DNA of 64,000 nt. Origin: Nemania diffusa. Its lineage: Eukaryota > Ascomycota > Sordariomycetes > Xylariales > Xylariaceae. Positions 13,003 through 26,195 of the stretch are shown here, one piece after another (positions within the stretch are counted from its first letter, which is position 1; each line of letters begins with the position of its first letter). The translations under genes and the position numbers were made by a program. The stretch lies in assembly GCA_038501195.1 (NCBI GenBank), contig JBBPUQ010000008.1, forward strand, positions 4,288,501 to 4,352,500, given 5' to 3'. The notes under the pieces were generated by a model that made no database searches, had not been told where the DNA came from, and saw only the letters and a program-made list of their open reading frames with translations.

Positions 13003-14567
13003 TTGACCGCGGAAATCGTAAATAATAACGGCCACTACTCACACTACTCTACCCAGAGCCAGTCTACCGAGGAAGTCTACACACAACCATCTTTATCCCC
13101 AATACCGGCGCCGTACCTAGACCAACTAGAAAAGGGTGCTCAGTGTCATTTATTAACTCGATACATTAAAGAGTCACTAAACGATTCACTCTGGCGCCAC
13201 TACGCAGGTCCCGGGCAGATAATGCCCGGGTACATGATACTATCAATTTGATCAAATCGATCCCAACAATCAGACGGACACGAGTTGATAGTTTAAAGAG
13301 AAAGCTTTCGGGAAATCAATATACGGAACTTCTTAAAGCTCTAGACAACACTGAAGATAACAGAATCCCAGGTTGCATTAAAGATAAACTACGGTAGGTT
13401 TTATTGAAAGACACAAATATGATAGAGAACGCTGACCAACTTAATAGATTTGATTATACACGCTTTAATCAGCAATTAGAGATCCGAATACCAACTATTC
13501 TACACAGCCGTGTGTCGGGTTTATTTATGGATTCAGTGGCCATCTGGCGAAATGCGCTTCAGCAATCAAAAAACGACAGAATTTCGAATGCCGCCAAGTT
13601 TTTGACCTCTGACCCTGGATTAACAATTAGGCTCCGAGGTAATAGTGATGCGAAAACACCGGACTGTTCGATGACACATGAATGCCATCACCAACCCGAA
13701 TGTCGGCACCCAACTTTGGTATTCGAGGTCTCATGGGCTGAGACTAGGGAAGAGTTACGTAAGAAAGCTGAGAGATATAGTAAGTAAGCGAATAATTGCT
13801 TTTAGACAAAGAATTATATCCTTGAAGTTATATTCAAGGTTAAGAACATACTAAATAACTCAATTTAGTACGCCTCTCCGACGGAGCGATTCGAACCGTT
13901 GTTGCGGTATATTTGCACGAGATGTTCCAGGCTGAGAAGAAGAATGAGAGTAGACTAGAAAAGATGTACCTCAACAGCAATGTGGATGAAAATGGATCTT
14001 ATTCTTATTGTGAAGATGATTATAACCTAACGGGAAGCGCTTCAATTCTTATTTGGCGAGCTGAGAATCTAAACAACACGGTAAGAGTGGCAAAGCTCGA
14101 GGAAACGGTACGAACCTGGAAGCCCGTATAAGGAGTTAAGATGCTGACCTGTCGAATAGAGGTTTCGAGATAAAGACGGCGATGCAATTCACTCAGCTTC
14201 ATTACAACTCCCACTCCAGGATTTTATCTGTATAGATATGGCAGACTCCCGGGAGAAAAATAAAAGGGTTAAGGCACCCCTGTTGGAAATATCATCAGAA
14301 AGGCTTTGTAAATGTATTGAACCTGCTCTGAAGGAATATCGAAAGCAACGGCCTGAAGCAGTAAAAGAAAACCTGGAGAGAAAAATGCAAACCAAGCGAG
14401 AGGAAGAGGAGAGGAAAGAGGAAAGGCTGCGGAAGGCCGCTGAAGCGATGGCGCGCGAAGCTAGTGATCGCACAGCCGGGGAGGGGGAGAATCAAGGCCG
14501 CTTTTTGGATGTCGCTAGGCTTCAATGGCGCTCTGCTAGAATAGGGACGAAAGTTAGTGAGAGGTAG
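13003..14567 (+). pseudogene. Decayed or mis-assembled PD-(D/E)XK nuclease-like fungal gene
   Basis: Several coding pieces line up on the plus strand. 13003-13251 is open, then the frame shifts near 13230 and runs to a TAG at 13396-13398. 13404-13779 continues in that frame and is joined through an intron (GTAAGT at 13780, TTTAG ending at 13868, 89 bp) to 13869-14131. The spliced centre reads TPD, then FEVSWAETREELRKKAERY, then RLSDGAIRTVVAVYL. This is the layout of the fungal Uma2-like PD-(D/E)XK family: P-D, about 25 residues, E-V-x, then a helix and GKIRTV-like strand. After the stop at 14129-14131 another frame (from about 14160) supplies HSASLQLPLQDFI and a charged coiled-coil tail to 14567. 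At least two frameshifts and one stop break the whole, so it is probably a pseudogene, although the central 212-residue two-exon model is intact. Family assignment is from motif pattern only. Confidence 0.6.
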
Positions 14568-15101
14568 TGATAATAAGTAAATAGAGGTAAAAAGGCTAAA
14601 GAGTAACAGAGGGTTAACGCTTGCACGAGTTTATATACGAGTCAAGGCATATAAATTACTATGAAAATCGTTGCGGTATATTATTTAGGTAATGCGTGCT
14701 ACGCGCCTGTGCGAGCCTCACAGTATAGATTTTTAATTCAATGTTGTTCTGATTCTTTAATTATCAAGTTCAAATTGTTTTTGGAACTGATATGTAGACA
14801 ATCATGGGATACCCAAAGTATCTATAATGACCAATCCAAATTCAGGTCGTCGTGAATGCCGAAAACTTTGCGCATTCCATTTGTGTATAGCGTTTCCATC
14901 TATACGACCTCTCGATGTTCAGATACTAGGGCGGGAGCACCAGGCTTTAAATTACTGCAGTATCGGGCGACTTTCGACGTCCATTGTTGCGGCTCGGAAT
15001 TAACCAATAGTGAGCGGTAAAGCGATGCACGTCTCTCTATCGTTTTTATTAAAAGCGTAAATGCACATTTTAAAAATATTTCACATAAATTTTATCTATA
15101 T
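14568..15101. other. Intergenic DNA, nothing recognised
   Basis: GC-normal sequence between the decayed nuclease-like gene and the solo LTR. Short open frames such as 14661-14855 have no recognisable domain and no introns or context to support them. Confidence 0.4.
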
Positions 15102-15389
15102 TGAAACGAAGTATGTGACACACACACACTACGCACTCTAAAGGACCGACCACAGTCATATATATCACTTCTAGAGATTTGAGGCTTAAAAAAACAGTAA
15201 ATAAGTAGCGCAAACGTATATTCGGGTGTAGCGGACCCCCGAATAGGCCGCGTAAAAGGCGTGCCAACTATCTCTGGTACTAGCATGGGCTGACTATCAA
15301 AAAAAAAAAAAAAAAAAAAAAAAACTAGGCCTTGATGACCTACCTAATCAATCTAACCCCCATATGGTCAGGTTACCCACACCGTCTCA
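15102..15389 (-). repeat. Solo LTR of element B, little mutated
   Basis: The reverse complement runs from TGAGACGGTGTGGGTAACC to ATACTTCGTTTCA, the un-RIPed form of the 274-bp LTRs of element B. It is 288 bp because of a longer A/T tract (about 25 A at 15301-15324 on the plus strand). It is flanked on both sides by ATAT (15098-15101 and 15390-15393), a 4-bp target duplication like that of copy B2. No internal element sequence is attached, as expected after LTR-LTR recombination. The right flank leads straight into the HET gene 50 bp away, so the LTR may supply or disturb its promoter (inference). Confidence 0.92.
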
Positions 15390-15438
15390 ATATTTCATTT
15401 TATTTTATTTTAAATAAACTAGTAAAATATGTTATAGT

Positions 15439-17602
15439 ATGCTTAAATGGGCCCGTGCGGTGAGGAAGCACGTGACAGTCTCCTCTGGTACGCTGTCTCG
15501 AGCTAGGCTCTCTTTCAAATTAGGACGGAGCACGACCGCAATGGTGCCCTCATTTGTCTACGAGCCTCTTACCAATGGGAAGACACAATTTCGATTACTG
15601 GACCTACATCCAGGCCCAGGCTTGATCCGGTGCTGTTTACGCGCCGTCCCTATCGAGACACCGGAGCCCTACGAAGCTCTGTCCTATTGCTGGGGTCCGC
15701 CGGAGCCGAAACGCACCATTTTCGTGAACAGCCGAGCTTTTCTGGTCGGCGCCAATTTATACACGGCTCTTTTATACCTACGCTATGACGATAGGTACCG
15801 GTCCCGAACGATGTGGATAGACGCCATTTGCATCAACCAGAGTGACGACGACGAGAAGAATGTCTCTATACCGCAGATGCGCGACATCTACCAGTCGTGC
15901 TGGAGCACCATCATGTGGCTTGGGGAGCATGACTGGCTCACAAAGTCTGCATTCGATGGGGTCAGGTTCCTCAGCACGAAATTCGGCGACGGCGGCCATG
16001 TAGGGAAGTACTATGACTGGAGACGAATACGACGGCGCGATGGGCAGCAAGGTGAGGGCCTTCTAGGCGCCATTTGGGATGTCGCAGGACATTTGCACGC
16101 CGTCGCCGCTTTCAACTCGGTCTTTGGCCGAGACTGGTTTTCTAGGCTGTGGGTGATACAGGAACTTGCCCTGAGCAGGCAAGCCGTCTTTGTCTGCGGG
16201 AAATACCAGGTAGATTGGGAAGATATCTCAAGGGCCCAGGCAATATCGAGTAATTTTATTGACGATGCTTCGCACATCCTACGGCTGTATCAAGATTCGC
16301 CTAGCAACGGCGTTCATAACCTACTTGACTGCATGTTTGCTTCATGGACCCGGATTGCGTCGGAACCGAAAGACAAGATTTACGGTCTTCTTGCACTTGC
16401 TTCCAACGGTGACCAAGCAACTCCTGTCGAGGTAGACTAGTAGGTCTTTTCTACTTGAGGTTGTTGTGCCAGACTTGTCTCATGATGGCTATACTGCCTT
16501 TCTATGAAAATGAGTCTACCGCGTGAGAAGAACCCGTGAATATCCCTTTAGGTGGAGCGGGGCTAATATTGCGAGGGAATTACATACTAAACTTGGTTTA
16601 TGATCTGACATTGTCTTCTTTAGTGGCTTAGAAGATGCCGACATGTTCACCCGCTTTACCACAACATACGTCGAACACAGCGGTGATCTCAGGATCCTCG
16701 CTATCTGCAGAGGCTGCAAGACAATGAAAACGACGACGGTAGATGGCCCTTCATGGGTCATCGACTACCATAATTATTACAGCGGAACACCTGAAGTGAT
16801 CAGCTGGAGACCCGGCCAATGGGAATGGAGTGCGGGCGGCACCGACCGTCGTTGCAAACCCACCATCAACGGTACCCTATTCGGTGCGCAAGGGTACGAA
16901 TTCGACTCCGTATTCAAAGTGAGCAGCATCAGTAAAACAGGGCGTAAGAGTGTCAAACCATCCTACCTCACTGGTGTGATATCATCTTTCGTAAGCGCAG
17001 CCGGCTTCAGTAGACTCTATATCGATGCCCAAAAGCTAGCCAGCGAAGCCAACCCCGAGTCCATGTACCGCCATGGAGGTAATACCGGCCTGACCACACT
17101 CGAAGCGGTGTGGCAGACCCTAGGAACACATCACGGCGCCACGGTATTATGGGGGCCGAACGAGATCGCTCGAGATAAAAAGATTCGTGAAAGGGTAGAC
17201 CGGCTGCTAACTCGGCATGCTGGCTTAATAATAATAGATAACTTGGCAGGGTTCTTATTCTCGATCGCTCTGTACCTCGTCGTTTTAATCATGAACGCGC
17301 TTGGGGACGTTTCCTATACGGAGTTCTTCGCGTGGACTCCATGGGCAAAGCAAAGGCGATTCTTCGTCACGGAAAAGGGGTACTTTGGCCTGGGACCAGG
17401 TGAGACTAAAGTCGGCGATAGGGTCGTTCTCTTACAAGGTGGTCCAGTGCCTATCATCACTCGGTCCGGAGAGCGGCCGCGTATTGTTGGTGAAAGTTAT
17501 GTGCTAGGTGTTATTGGTTGGTTGGTTGGTATATTTGACGCCGGGGGGCCTCTGCGTAGCAGAGACCCCAGAGCCTCCCGAAGGGCATTGAGGGCGTGCT
17601 AA
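15439..17602 (+). CDS. HET-domain protein (heterokaryon incompatibility type), two exons, 659 aa
   Basis: Exon 1 is 15439-16439 and exon 2 is 16624-17602. The intron (GTAGGT to CTTTAG, 184 bp, TACTAAAC branch-like site) removes the stop at 16438-16440 and restores the frame across VEVDY-GLEDADMFTRF. HET signatures are clear: YEALSYCWG (residues 78-86), MWIDAICINQ (125-134), MRDIYQSCWSTIMWLG (147-162) and RDWFSRLWVIQELAL (231-245). HET proteins trigger growth arrest or cell death on contact with non-self. A hydrophobic segment lies near the C-terminus (LIIIDNLAGFLFSIALYLVV). The tail has the usual HET ending, GYFGLGPGETKVGD, then YVLGV. The last ~30 residues come from a TTGG tetranucleotide repeat (17514-17529) and a GC hairpin, so the natural end may be altered. 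Translation could start instead at Met35 (15541), which gives the usual HET N-terminus FVYEPL. GC-normal, no RIP seen. Confidence 0.85.
17545..17569 (+). other. GC-rich hairpin in the end of the first HET gene
   Basis: GGGGCCTCTGC (17545-17555), loop GTA, then GCAGAGACCCC (17559-17569): an 11-bp stem with one mismatch. It lies inside the last coding residues of the HET gene and just after a TTGG repeat, where the protein departs from the usual family ending. It could be a small insertion or a transcription-end structure. Confidence 0.6.
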
Positions 17603-19719
17603 ACTAAGATCTACGCTTACAACTATAATAAGCTACTTATTTAATAACTTTTAATTATTGTTAATTTGCTAAAAGTTTAATTTTTTATTATTTTTTTTTT
17701 TTTTTATATAAATAAATATTTAATTATATATAATTAATTATATAATAATATTTTTTTATATTATTATTAATTTATAAAATTTAAATATAATTTTTTATAA
17801 ATTTAATTTATAATATTTTTAATATATTATATTTATAAATAAAAAAAAAAAATAATTATAAATATAATTATAACTATTAAATATAATTATATTATATTTT
17901 TTATTTTTTAAATTATATTTTTTTTATAATTTTTTTTTTTTTTTTTATATTTTTTTTTTTTTATAATTTTTTTTAATTAATAAATTATAAAATAAAATAA
18001 ATAATAATAAAATTATAAACTATAATTATTTATATTATTATTTTATTTTTTATTATATATATATTTTAAAATAATTTATAATTTTTATAAATATATAAAA
18101 ATTAATTAAATTAATTATAATATATTATAAATAATTTATTTTTTTAATATTATTTATATATTTTAAATATTTTAATATATTTTTAAATTAAAACTATTTA
18201 TTTTATATTTAAATTAATTTTTTATAATATATTAAATATTTTAAATTTATTGTTTTATTATATATATATTTTATTTTTATATTTATATATTTAAATTTTT
18301 TATAATATTATTTAAAAATATTATAATTTATATATATTATTAAAAAATAATATAATAAAATTTTAAATAAAATTTTTAATTTTTATAAATAAATAAAATT
18401 ATATTATAATTTTTAATTTTAATATTATTTAAATAATTTTATAATAATTTTATTTTATTATATTTTTTAAATAAATTTTTTTAATTTTTAATTTTTTATT
18501 TATATTTTATATATAATTAAATTATAATTTATATTAATTTTATATAATTTTATATTAATTTTAATTAATTTATTTATAAATTTATTATTTTTAATTTTAT
18601 AATAATTAAAATATTATTTAATTTTAATATTATATTTTTTTATTATTTTTTAAAAATTTAAATAAATTTATTAAATTAATAATAATATATTATTTTATAA
18701 ACTTTAAATTATTTTTATATTATTAATATATATTTAAATATAATATTAAATTAATTTTATTTTAATTATTTATTTAAATTTTTTTTAAATTTTTATTATT
18801 TTATTATTAAAATTAATTAATTTATATAAATTATTATTAGTTTTTTATTTTTATAAATAATATATTTATAATTTATTATTTTTTTTTTAATTATAAATTA
18901 TTTAAAAAAATTATTATATTATTATTTAATAATATATTAAATTAAAATTTAATTTTTTTTATTATATTTTTTTTTAAAAGTTTTTTTATTAAATTATTTT
19001 TTAAATTTAATAAATATTATAATATTATTAATTTAAACTTTTTAATTATTATAATTAATTTTATAACTATTTATATTTTAATTTTTAAATATTTTATAAT
19101 ATTTATTTTTTTATTTTTTTTAATAATTTAATAATTTAAATATATTATTAAAAAATAATTTATATTTATATTTTATAATTAATATATAAATTTATATAAT
19201 ATTTTATTAAATATAATTTATATTATTAAAAATTTTATATTTTTAAAAATAATTATAATTAAAATAATTTTTTATATTAATAAAATTATTTTTATTATTA
19301 TAAATAATATATATTTAATTTTATTTATATAATATTTTAATTTTATATTAATATTTATTTTATTTAATTAAATATAATTTATTATTAATTTAATTTTATT
19401 ATTATATTATATTTTATATTTATATAAAATTATAAATATAATATATATAATTATAATTTTATATAATATTTATATTAATAAATTATATTTTATATTTATA
19501 AAATTTTTTATAAAATTTATAAATTTTATAGTTTTATTTATTTATTTTTTAATATATTTATAAAATTTTAATTTTTTATTAAATTAAACTTTTAATTATT
19601 ATAAAATTAAAATTTTATTATTTTTTATATTTATTATTAAATTTATATAAAAGTTATTATTTATTATAATTTTTAAATTATAATTATTTTTATTTTTTAT
19701 AATATATAAAGTTTTAAGT
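17603..19719. other. Almost pure A+T DNA, saturated RIP remnant
   Basis: From about 17640 the sequence has hardly any G or C, far fewer than elements A or B. No coding frame, LTR or family can be recognised. It probably represents an older repeat into which element A inserted, with the rest at 26430-30430, but I cannot show that the two halves belong together. Confidence 0.6.
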
Positions 19720-19953
19720 TATAAGTTAGTTAGTATTAAAACTATTAATTGTTTAAATAAATAAGTAGCTTTATTATATAGCTAAATAAATAACTTATTT
19801 ATTGCTGCTTTAAACTGCTTTGTATATATATATAAGCAATTTTTATACAAAAGAATTTTTAACTTTTTTTCTTTTTTTTTTATCTATAGATTTTTTGTAT
19901 AATATAGCTTTATTTGCTTAAAGCTTTGTTTTTTTTATAAACTTTATATAATA
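19720..19953 (+). repeat. Left LTR of element A (234 bp)
   Basis: Begins TATAAGTTAGTTAGTATTAA and ends CTTTATATAATA. It aligns without gaps to 26196-26429 and is much more strongly mutated than that copy; for instance ATAATA stands where the right LTR has GCAACA. Confidence 0.9.
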
Positions 19954-21645
19954 ATCTATAAATTACTTATAAATTATAAAGTATAAAAACTGCTTTTAAA
20001 TATTTTTTAAAAAAAAACTAAATTATAACAAGTTGTTATTATAGCACTAATATTTAAAAAGCGCGCTACTTTTAAACAACAAGCTAAAAAACAAATTAAC
20101 TTAACTTTTAACAAATTGTAACTGCTTGCAATTATAAATAACAAGCAACTTTTTTTAACTTTTTATATAAAAACTAATATTTAAATATACTTTAAAAGAT
20201 TTAGCTAAAATACTTTAGTTATTATAAAAGCTAAAAACAACAATAAATCGATTATTTTAGCTATTTTAATAAAAAGTTTTTATAACTAGATTTAAAACTT
20301 TTTTTTTGTATATAAATATTATATTTTTAATTAAAAAAACTTTTATTAAAAAACAAACTATTTATTAAAAAAATATACTGCTAAATTATATAAACTTAAT
20401 AAAATTATATTTTTTTTTATTTTTGTTATTATATTAAGCAAAAAAACCTAGTTTAAATTTAATAAACTAATTAATAAAAAAGCTTTTGTTAATTTAACTA
20501 AATACCTCAATACGCTGTTTTAAAAAATAAAAGCTAAGTTTTTAATAATAATAACATATTAATAACAAGCTAAAAACTTATATAATTTAGCTGTACTATT
20601 TACTTAATATATAAAAACTTTTATTAATTAAGCTAAAAAGTTTAGCAAAATTATAATTAATAAAAAAAAACAACTAAACTATTTAATAAAAAATAATAAA
20701 AAAAGGCTTACTTTTAACTTTTATTTTAAACAAACTATTAATTATTTATTTTAAAAGTTAAAAACAGCTACTATTAAATATAACTATATTTAAAAACTGC
20801 TAAATAAAACTAACTAATATATTATTAATTTATTTTTTTGTAAAAGTAATATTTTAAAATTTATTCAAACAAATAAAAGATTTTGCAAATTAGCTAAAAT
20901 ATTTATACTTATTTTTTACAATAACAAAAACAAAAACAATATTAAATTTAAAATATAGCTATATACTATAAAAAGCTAACTAATTGTTAACAAAAACTAG
21001 TTTACTAGTAAAACTGCAAAAATAACTAATATTAAAACTTATATTAATAGTAAAATTGCTAAATATTTACTTTTATACTTAACTAAAAATTATTTTAACT
21101 AATTAACTACTATTAAAGCTTTTTTTAACTATTTAAAAAAAAGTTATAAAAATATTAATATAAACAAAAAGTTTAAGTTAAAATAAAAGTTTTTTAACTT
21201 TAATAACTATATTTTTGCTACTTTTTTCAACTTTAAAATAAATTTTATTTATTTAGCTAAAAAAACTAAATTAAAAAAAAAAAAGTAAAAAAAACATTTT
21301 AAAAACAAGCTATTTAATAAATTATTAAATATTTTTTCTGCATATTTTAATAACAATGTTTTATTTAACTAATATATTAAACTTTATATTTAATTAATTT
21401 ATTAAATATATATAAATAATAAAAAACGCAATATTAAACGAAAAACTAACTAGTTAACTCTTTTTAGCAGTATAACTAAATTAGCTTTATATAATATTTG
21501 TAATAATACTAACAATACTTTAAATAAAACTAAAAACAATAGAAATAGCAACATTAAAACAAATAACAATATTAATAGAACTTTAGTTACAAAAAGTTAT
21601 AACTTTTTAAATAGTTTTAAATTATTAAAACTAGCTAAAAAAAGC

Positions 21646-24600
21646 AAATGTTTTAACTGCTAGCAAAAAAAACACATATTAAAAAATTATTTTTTAAACA
21701 ATGCTAAAAAAAAAGCATGTTTATAAACTATTATAGCTATGTTTGTTAGTTTTTATAACAAAACAAAAGTTTTAAAAAACATTATTATAAAAAGAACTAA
21801 AAAAATAAAAATACTAAAAAAATAATTTTAAATAGATTAAACTTTCGTTTAAAAAAAATATTACAAAAAGATTTTATAAATAATAAATTAAATTTAATAA
21901 ATAAATATTTAAAAAAACAGCTTTTATTATATATATATACTATAAACAGCAATAAATTTTTGTTAATTACTAAAGACTTTTTTAAAAATACAAAAGCAAG
22001 TATATATATAAATATAAATATATTATTTGCTAAAAAAATTGTAAAAATATTAAACTTTTTTTTTATTATTTAATTTTATTTATAACTTATATTTAGCTAT
22101 AATAGAAAAAAAAAGCAAAATATTAAAGTTATTTTATTAATATTTTTATAAATACAAAGAAAAAATTTTAAAAATATATTTTTAGTAATAATATTTTTGC
22201 AAATTTATAAAATTATTATTAAAAAGTTTTAGTTTTAAAAACACGATATATTTTTTAATTATTATAAACATTAAATAATATTTTTATTTAGTTATTTTTT
22301 TAATTAATATTTTAATTAAAACTTAAATATAAACTAAACAAAAATATAGCTTAAAAGTTTAAAATATTAAACTAATATAAACTAACAAAATGCAAAGTTT
22401 ATTAAAAAAAAACAAAAATATTTGTAATAGCAAAAAAATGCTAAAAAAAATTAAGTAATATTTTAAATTTTTATTATTAAACAATTAGACTTTATTAAAA
22501 AAAGTTTAAACAAAATACAGTGTAATTTAAATAACAACTTTTGCTTTTTAACAAAAACAAAAAAAAAAAAAGTTTAAAAAAAAAACAGAAAAATTATATT
22601 GCAATAAAAAATAAATAATATAAAACTTTATAAAATATAAAAAAATAAGCTAAAATAATATAAAGCTAAACTATTTATAAAAATAGCTAATTTTAGCATA
22701 GCTATTTTTAATATACTGGTTTTTTAAAACAATTTTATATAATAAATATAAATTACTACTTTTTATAAAATTAACAAGCTTATTAAAAACAAAAAAAAAG
22801 ACTTTTTTAAAAAAAAAAAAAAAAACTTTTAAAAAAAAGCTTTATAAATAATTTTTTAAAAGTATTATAACTTACTATATATATTTAGTAAAGTTAACTT
22901 TAACATTTTATTATTTTATAAACTAAAAATAAACTATAAAATCGAGTTTATAAAAAACAAAACTTTTAGCAACTTTTAATATAGCTTTTTATACAAAATA
23001 TTTTTAAACAAACTAAAAATAGTTTATAAATATTTAGTTAATAATTTATATAAAAAATTTATTAAACTTAATAATGTTTTTTATATATTATTTGTATTAT
23101 TTGTAAAAAAGTTTAACAAAAAATTAAAGTTTTATATAAATTACTGCAAATTTAATAAGTTAACAAAAAAAAATAAATACTTTTTACTTTTAATTAAAAA
23201 AACATTATTACAACTATTTAAAACTAATATATTTATTAAATTAAATATGCAGTAAATATTTAATTAAATATATATAAAATTTAAACAGAAAAATTTAACA
23301 ACTTTTTATATATGTTATAAGTTTTTTAAATATAAAATATTTCTATTTAGTTTAATTAATAAGCTTATTATATTTTAAAAGTATATTAATAATATATTAT
23401 TTAATTATTTAAACAATTTTTGCAATATATATATAAACAATATTTTTATTTATTTAAGCAATATAAAAAATTACAAAAAGTATATACAAATAATATTGTA
23501 ACAACTATATGCTATAAAGCTTTAAGTAAATTTAAAAAAGTCTAAATTTTATATTATAAAAATTAAGTTTTTAAAATATATTGTTAATATAAATAGTATT
23601 TAAGTTGACTTAGCTAAAATAAATGTAATAAAAAATTAAAAAGCTTTTATTATTGTAAAAAAAATGCAATTTTTTTTAAGATTTTATAACTTCTATAAAA
23701 AATTTATTAAAAATTACAGCAAAATTGCTATTTTTATAATATAACTAACTAAAAAAAATATAGTTTTTTTATAAACTTAAAAATATAACTAAGCTTTTAT
23801 ACAATTAAAAAAAGCACTAACATTTTATCTAATATTATAACATTATAAATACAGCTTATTTATAAAAATTAAAACAAATACTTTTAATAATATAGCAGCT
23901 AGTATATTATTATAAAAATACAATAATAATTAATACTTAGTTGTTTATTATTTTAAAACTTTATAAAATATTAAACTAAATTATAAAATCTTTAATAAAA
24001 AAATACTTGTAATATTATTAGCTTTTAAAAAATAATAATTTGAATTAATTAATAAACAATTTAAACTATTTTTAGTAATAACTAATTATTAAACTTTAAA
24101 ATATTTTTTTTAAAAGCAACACTTAAATTTATAACAAATAAAATAAATTAAACTATTTATAAAATATAACTTTTATATTATATACTGTTTTAAAAAAAAA
24201 AAACATATTAATTAATATATTAATAAAAAAATATAAAAATTTTGTTATACAAAAAAAAAAAAAAAAAATGCAAAAATATTTAACGATTTTTTAGCTAATA
24301 AATAACTTAATATATAATATATTTATATAAATAACTAAACAAGTTAAACTATTTACTATAAAACTACAAAAAAATATAAAAGTTTTGTTAAATTTTTAGT
24401 TAATTATAAAAATATTTAAAAAAAATAAAAAAAACTTTAGTATAAAAATATATTACAAAAAAACCACTTTTAATAAAAACAACTTATAATAAATAATTAA
24501 TAGTTTAATTATTTTTAATAAAAAACTTATAGTTTTTAACTTTTTATATTTTTATATTTAACTTATTTAAAAAGCTTATAATAAAATATTTATAATATAT

Positions 24601-25890
24601 TTAAAAAAAAAAAAAACATATAAGCTTTTTGCAAAACGTTATTAATAGCCCAACTTTAGAAATAATTGTAATATATATATTTCTAACTATATAAAATATT
24701 ACTTTATAAAAGTTTTATATAATAAAACATTTAATAAACTTATGCTATTTTTTGTTTTAAATTATATATAAAAATACTTAATTGTTAATTTTAAGCAAAT
24801 ATTTAAAAATAAATATAGTTTTAATAATATACTAATTATAATAAACTAGTTAAAAAAAAAAGCATAAATTATACTTTATATTATAAAAACAACTATAAAA
24901 AACATTATATAAATATATTATAAAGGTTTTTTTAAAGTTTTTAAAATACTAATTATAATAATATTTAATAAAAAATTTTAGTTTATATTTACATTTATAA
25001 ATAAGCTATATAAAATTATAAAAATTAAATATATTTTAGTATTTATAAACTATTATAAAACTATTAAACAAGCTAAAATTATAAATAAATATTTAAATTA
25101 ACAATTTTAGTTTTATATTAATTATTATTAAAATAATTAGTTTAAACAAATTTTTATAATAAATTATATATAAACTTTACTGCTTTACAAATTAATAAAA
25201 CTATTACTTTATAAAATTAAAATAAAATTTTTTATACTGTTTTATTTTAATTAAAAAAACTATATTACTTAAAAAAAGTTAAAAGATTTATTAATAACTG
25301 AAAAAACACTATAAACAAACATATAAAACAAAACATAAAAAATTATATAATTTATTAACTTTGCTAAAAAAAGTTTAAAATATACTTAAAACTATATAAT
25401 TAAATAAATTAACTAAAAATATTATAACTTTAATTTTAATATAAACAATTATATGTTTATATTAAAAAAACAACAATTTTAAATTATTAATAAACTTTTA
25501 AATAAATTTAATTATTTAATAATATAGCAAATATATAAAATATTAAAAAAAAATAATAATATATTTATATTATAAGTTTTATTGTTGTAACAATTAACAA
25601 ATTAATATTATATTAACTATTTATAAAAATACTTTAATAATTTATTAATAAGCTAAAAAGTTAATAATTTTAAAAACAAAATATTTAAACTTAAAAACAA
25701 AAAAAAATTTAAAGTAAAAAAAATATATATAATATAACTATATTATTAAAAGTTGTAGTATTAAATTAATTAAAAAAAATAAAATGTTAATAATAAGTAA
25801 TATTATACTAAAAACTTTAAAAATAATTTTATATTACTAAAAAACTTTTATAATAATAATTTAAATATAATAGAATTTTTTTTAAAGCTA
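21646..25890 (+). pseudogene. Decayed gag-pol of element A (zinc knuckle, RT, integrase, chromodomain)
   Basis: At 21646-21690 the frame reads KCFNC, stop, QKKHILKNY: a C-x2-C-x4-H-x4-C retroviral zinc knuckle whose last Cys is Tyr (TGT to TAT). RT: YINN at 23430-23441, where Y-x-D-D is expected, followed in the same frame by NLKKSKFYI, FLKYIVN and FYKKFIKNYSKIA, typical of the gypsy RT C-terminal half. From 24616 (another frame) integrase-like text follows. From 25711 KVKKIYI to LLKNFYNNN near 25860 fits a chromodomain, a module that guides integration to methylated histone. Every change seen (D to N, C to Y, Q or W to stop) is a RIP-type transition. Non-functional. Confidence 0.82.
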
Positions 25891-26195
25891 AATTAATAAC
25901 TATAAACAATATAAAATAACATTATTAAAAACTTTTATATTAACAATAATTTGCTAACTGTACAAAAAAAAAAAAAAATATATAAAAAATATATTTAAAA
26001 TATATTACTATTAAAACTTAACAATATTAATTATAAAAAAGCTATATTATAACTTAATAAAAAAACAACTTAGCAATTAATAATACAGTAAATACTTAAA
26101 GCGATTTTTTTTTTTGCTAAAAAGCACTTAATTAAAACTTACATATTTAAATTTTATAATTTGCAAACAAGTTATTTTTTTAAAAAAAAAGTAGT

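Noticed and set aside
16438..16623. First HET gene as two separate genes or a pseudogene split by a stop at 16440
   Set aside because: A good donor (GTAGGT) and acceptor (CTTTAG) restore one frame across the stop, and the joined text continues the HET-family pattern.
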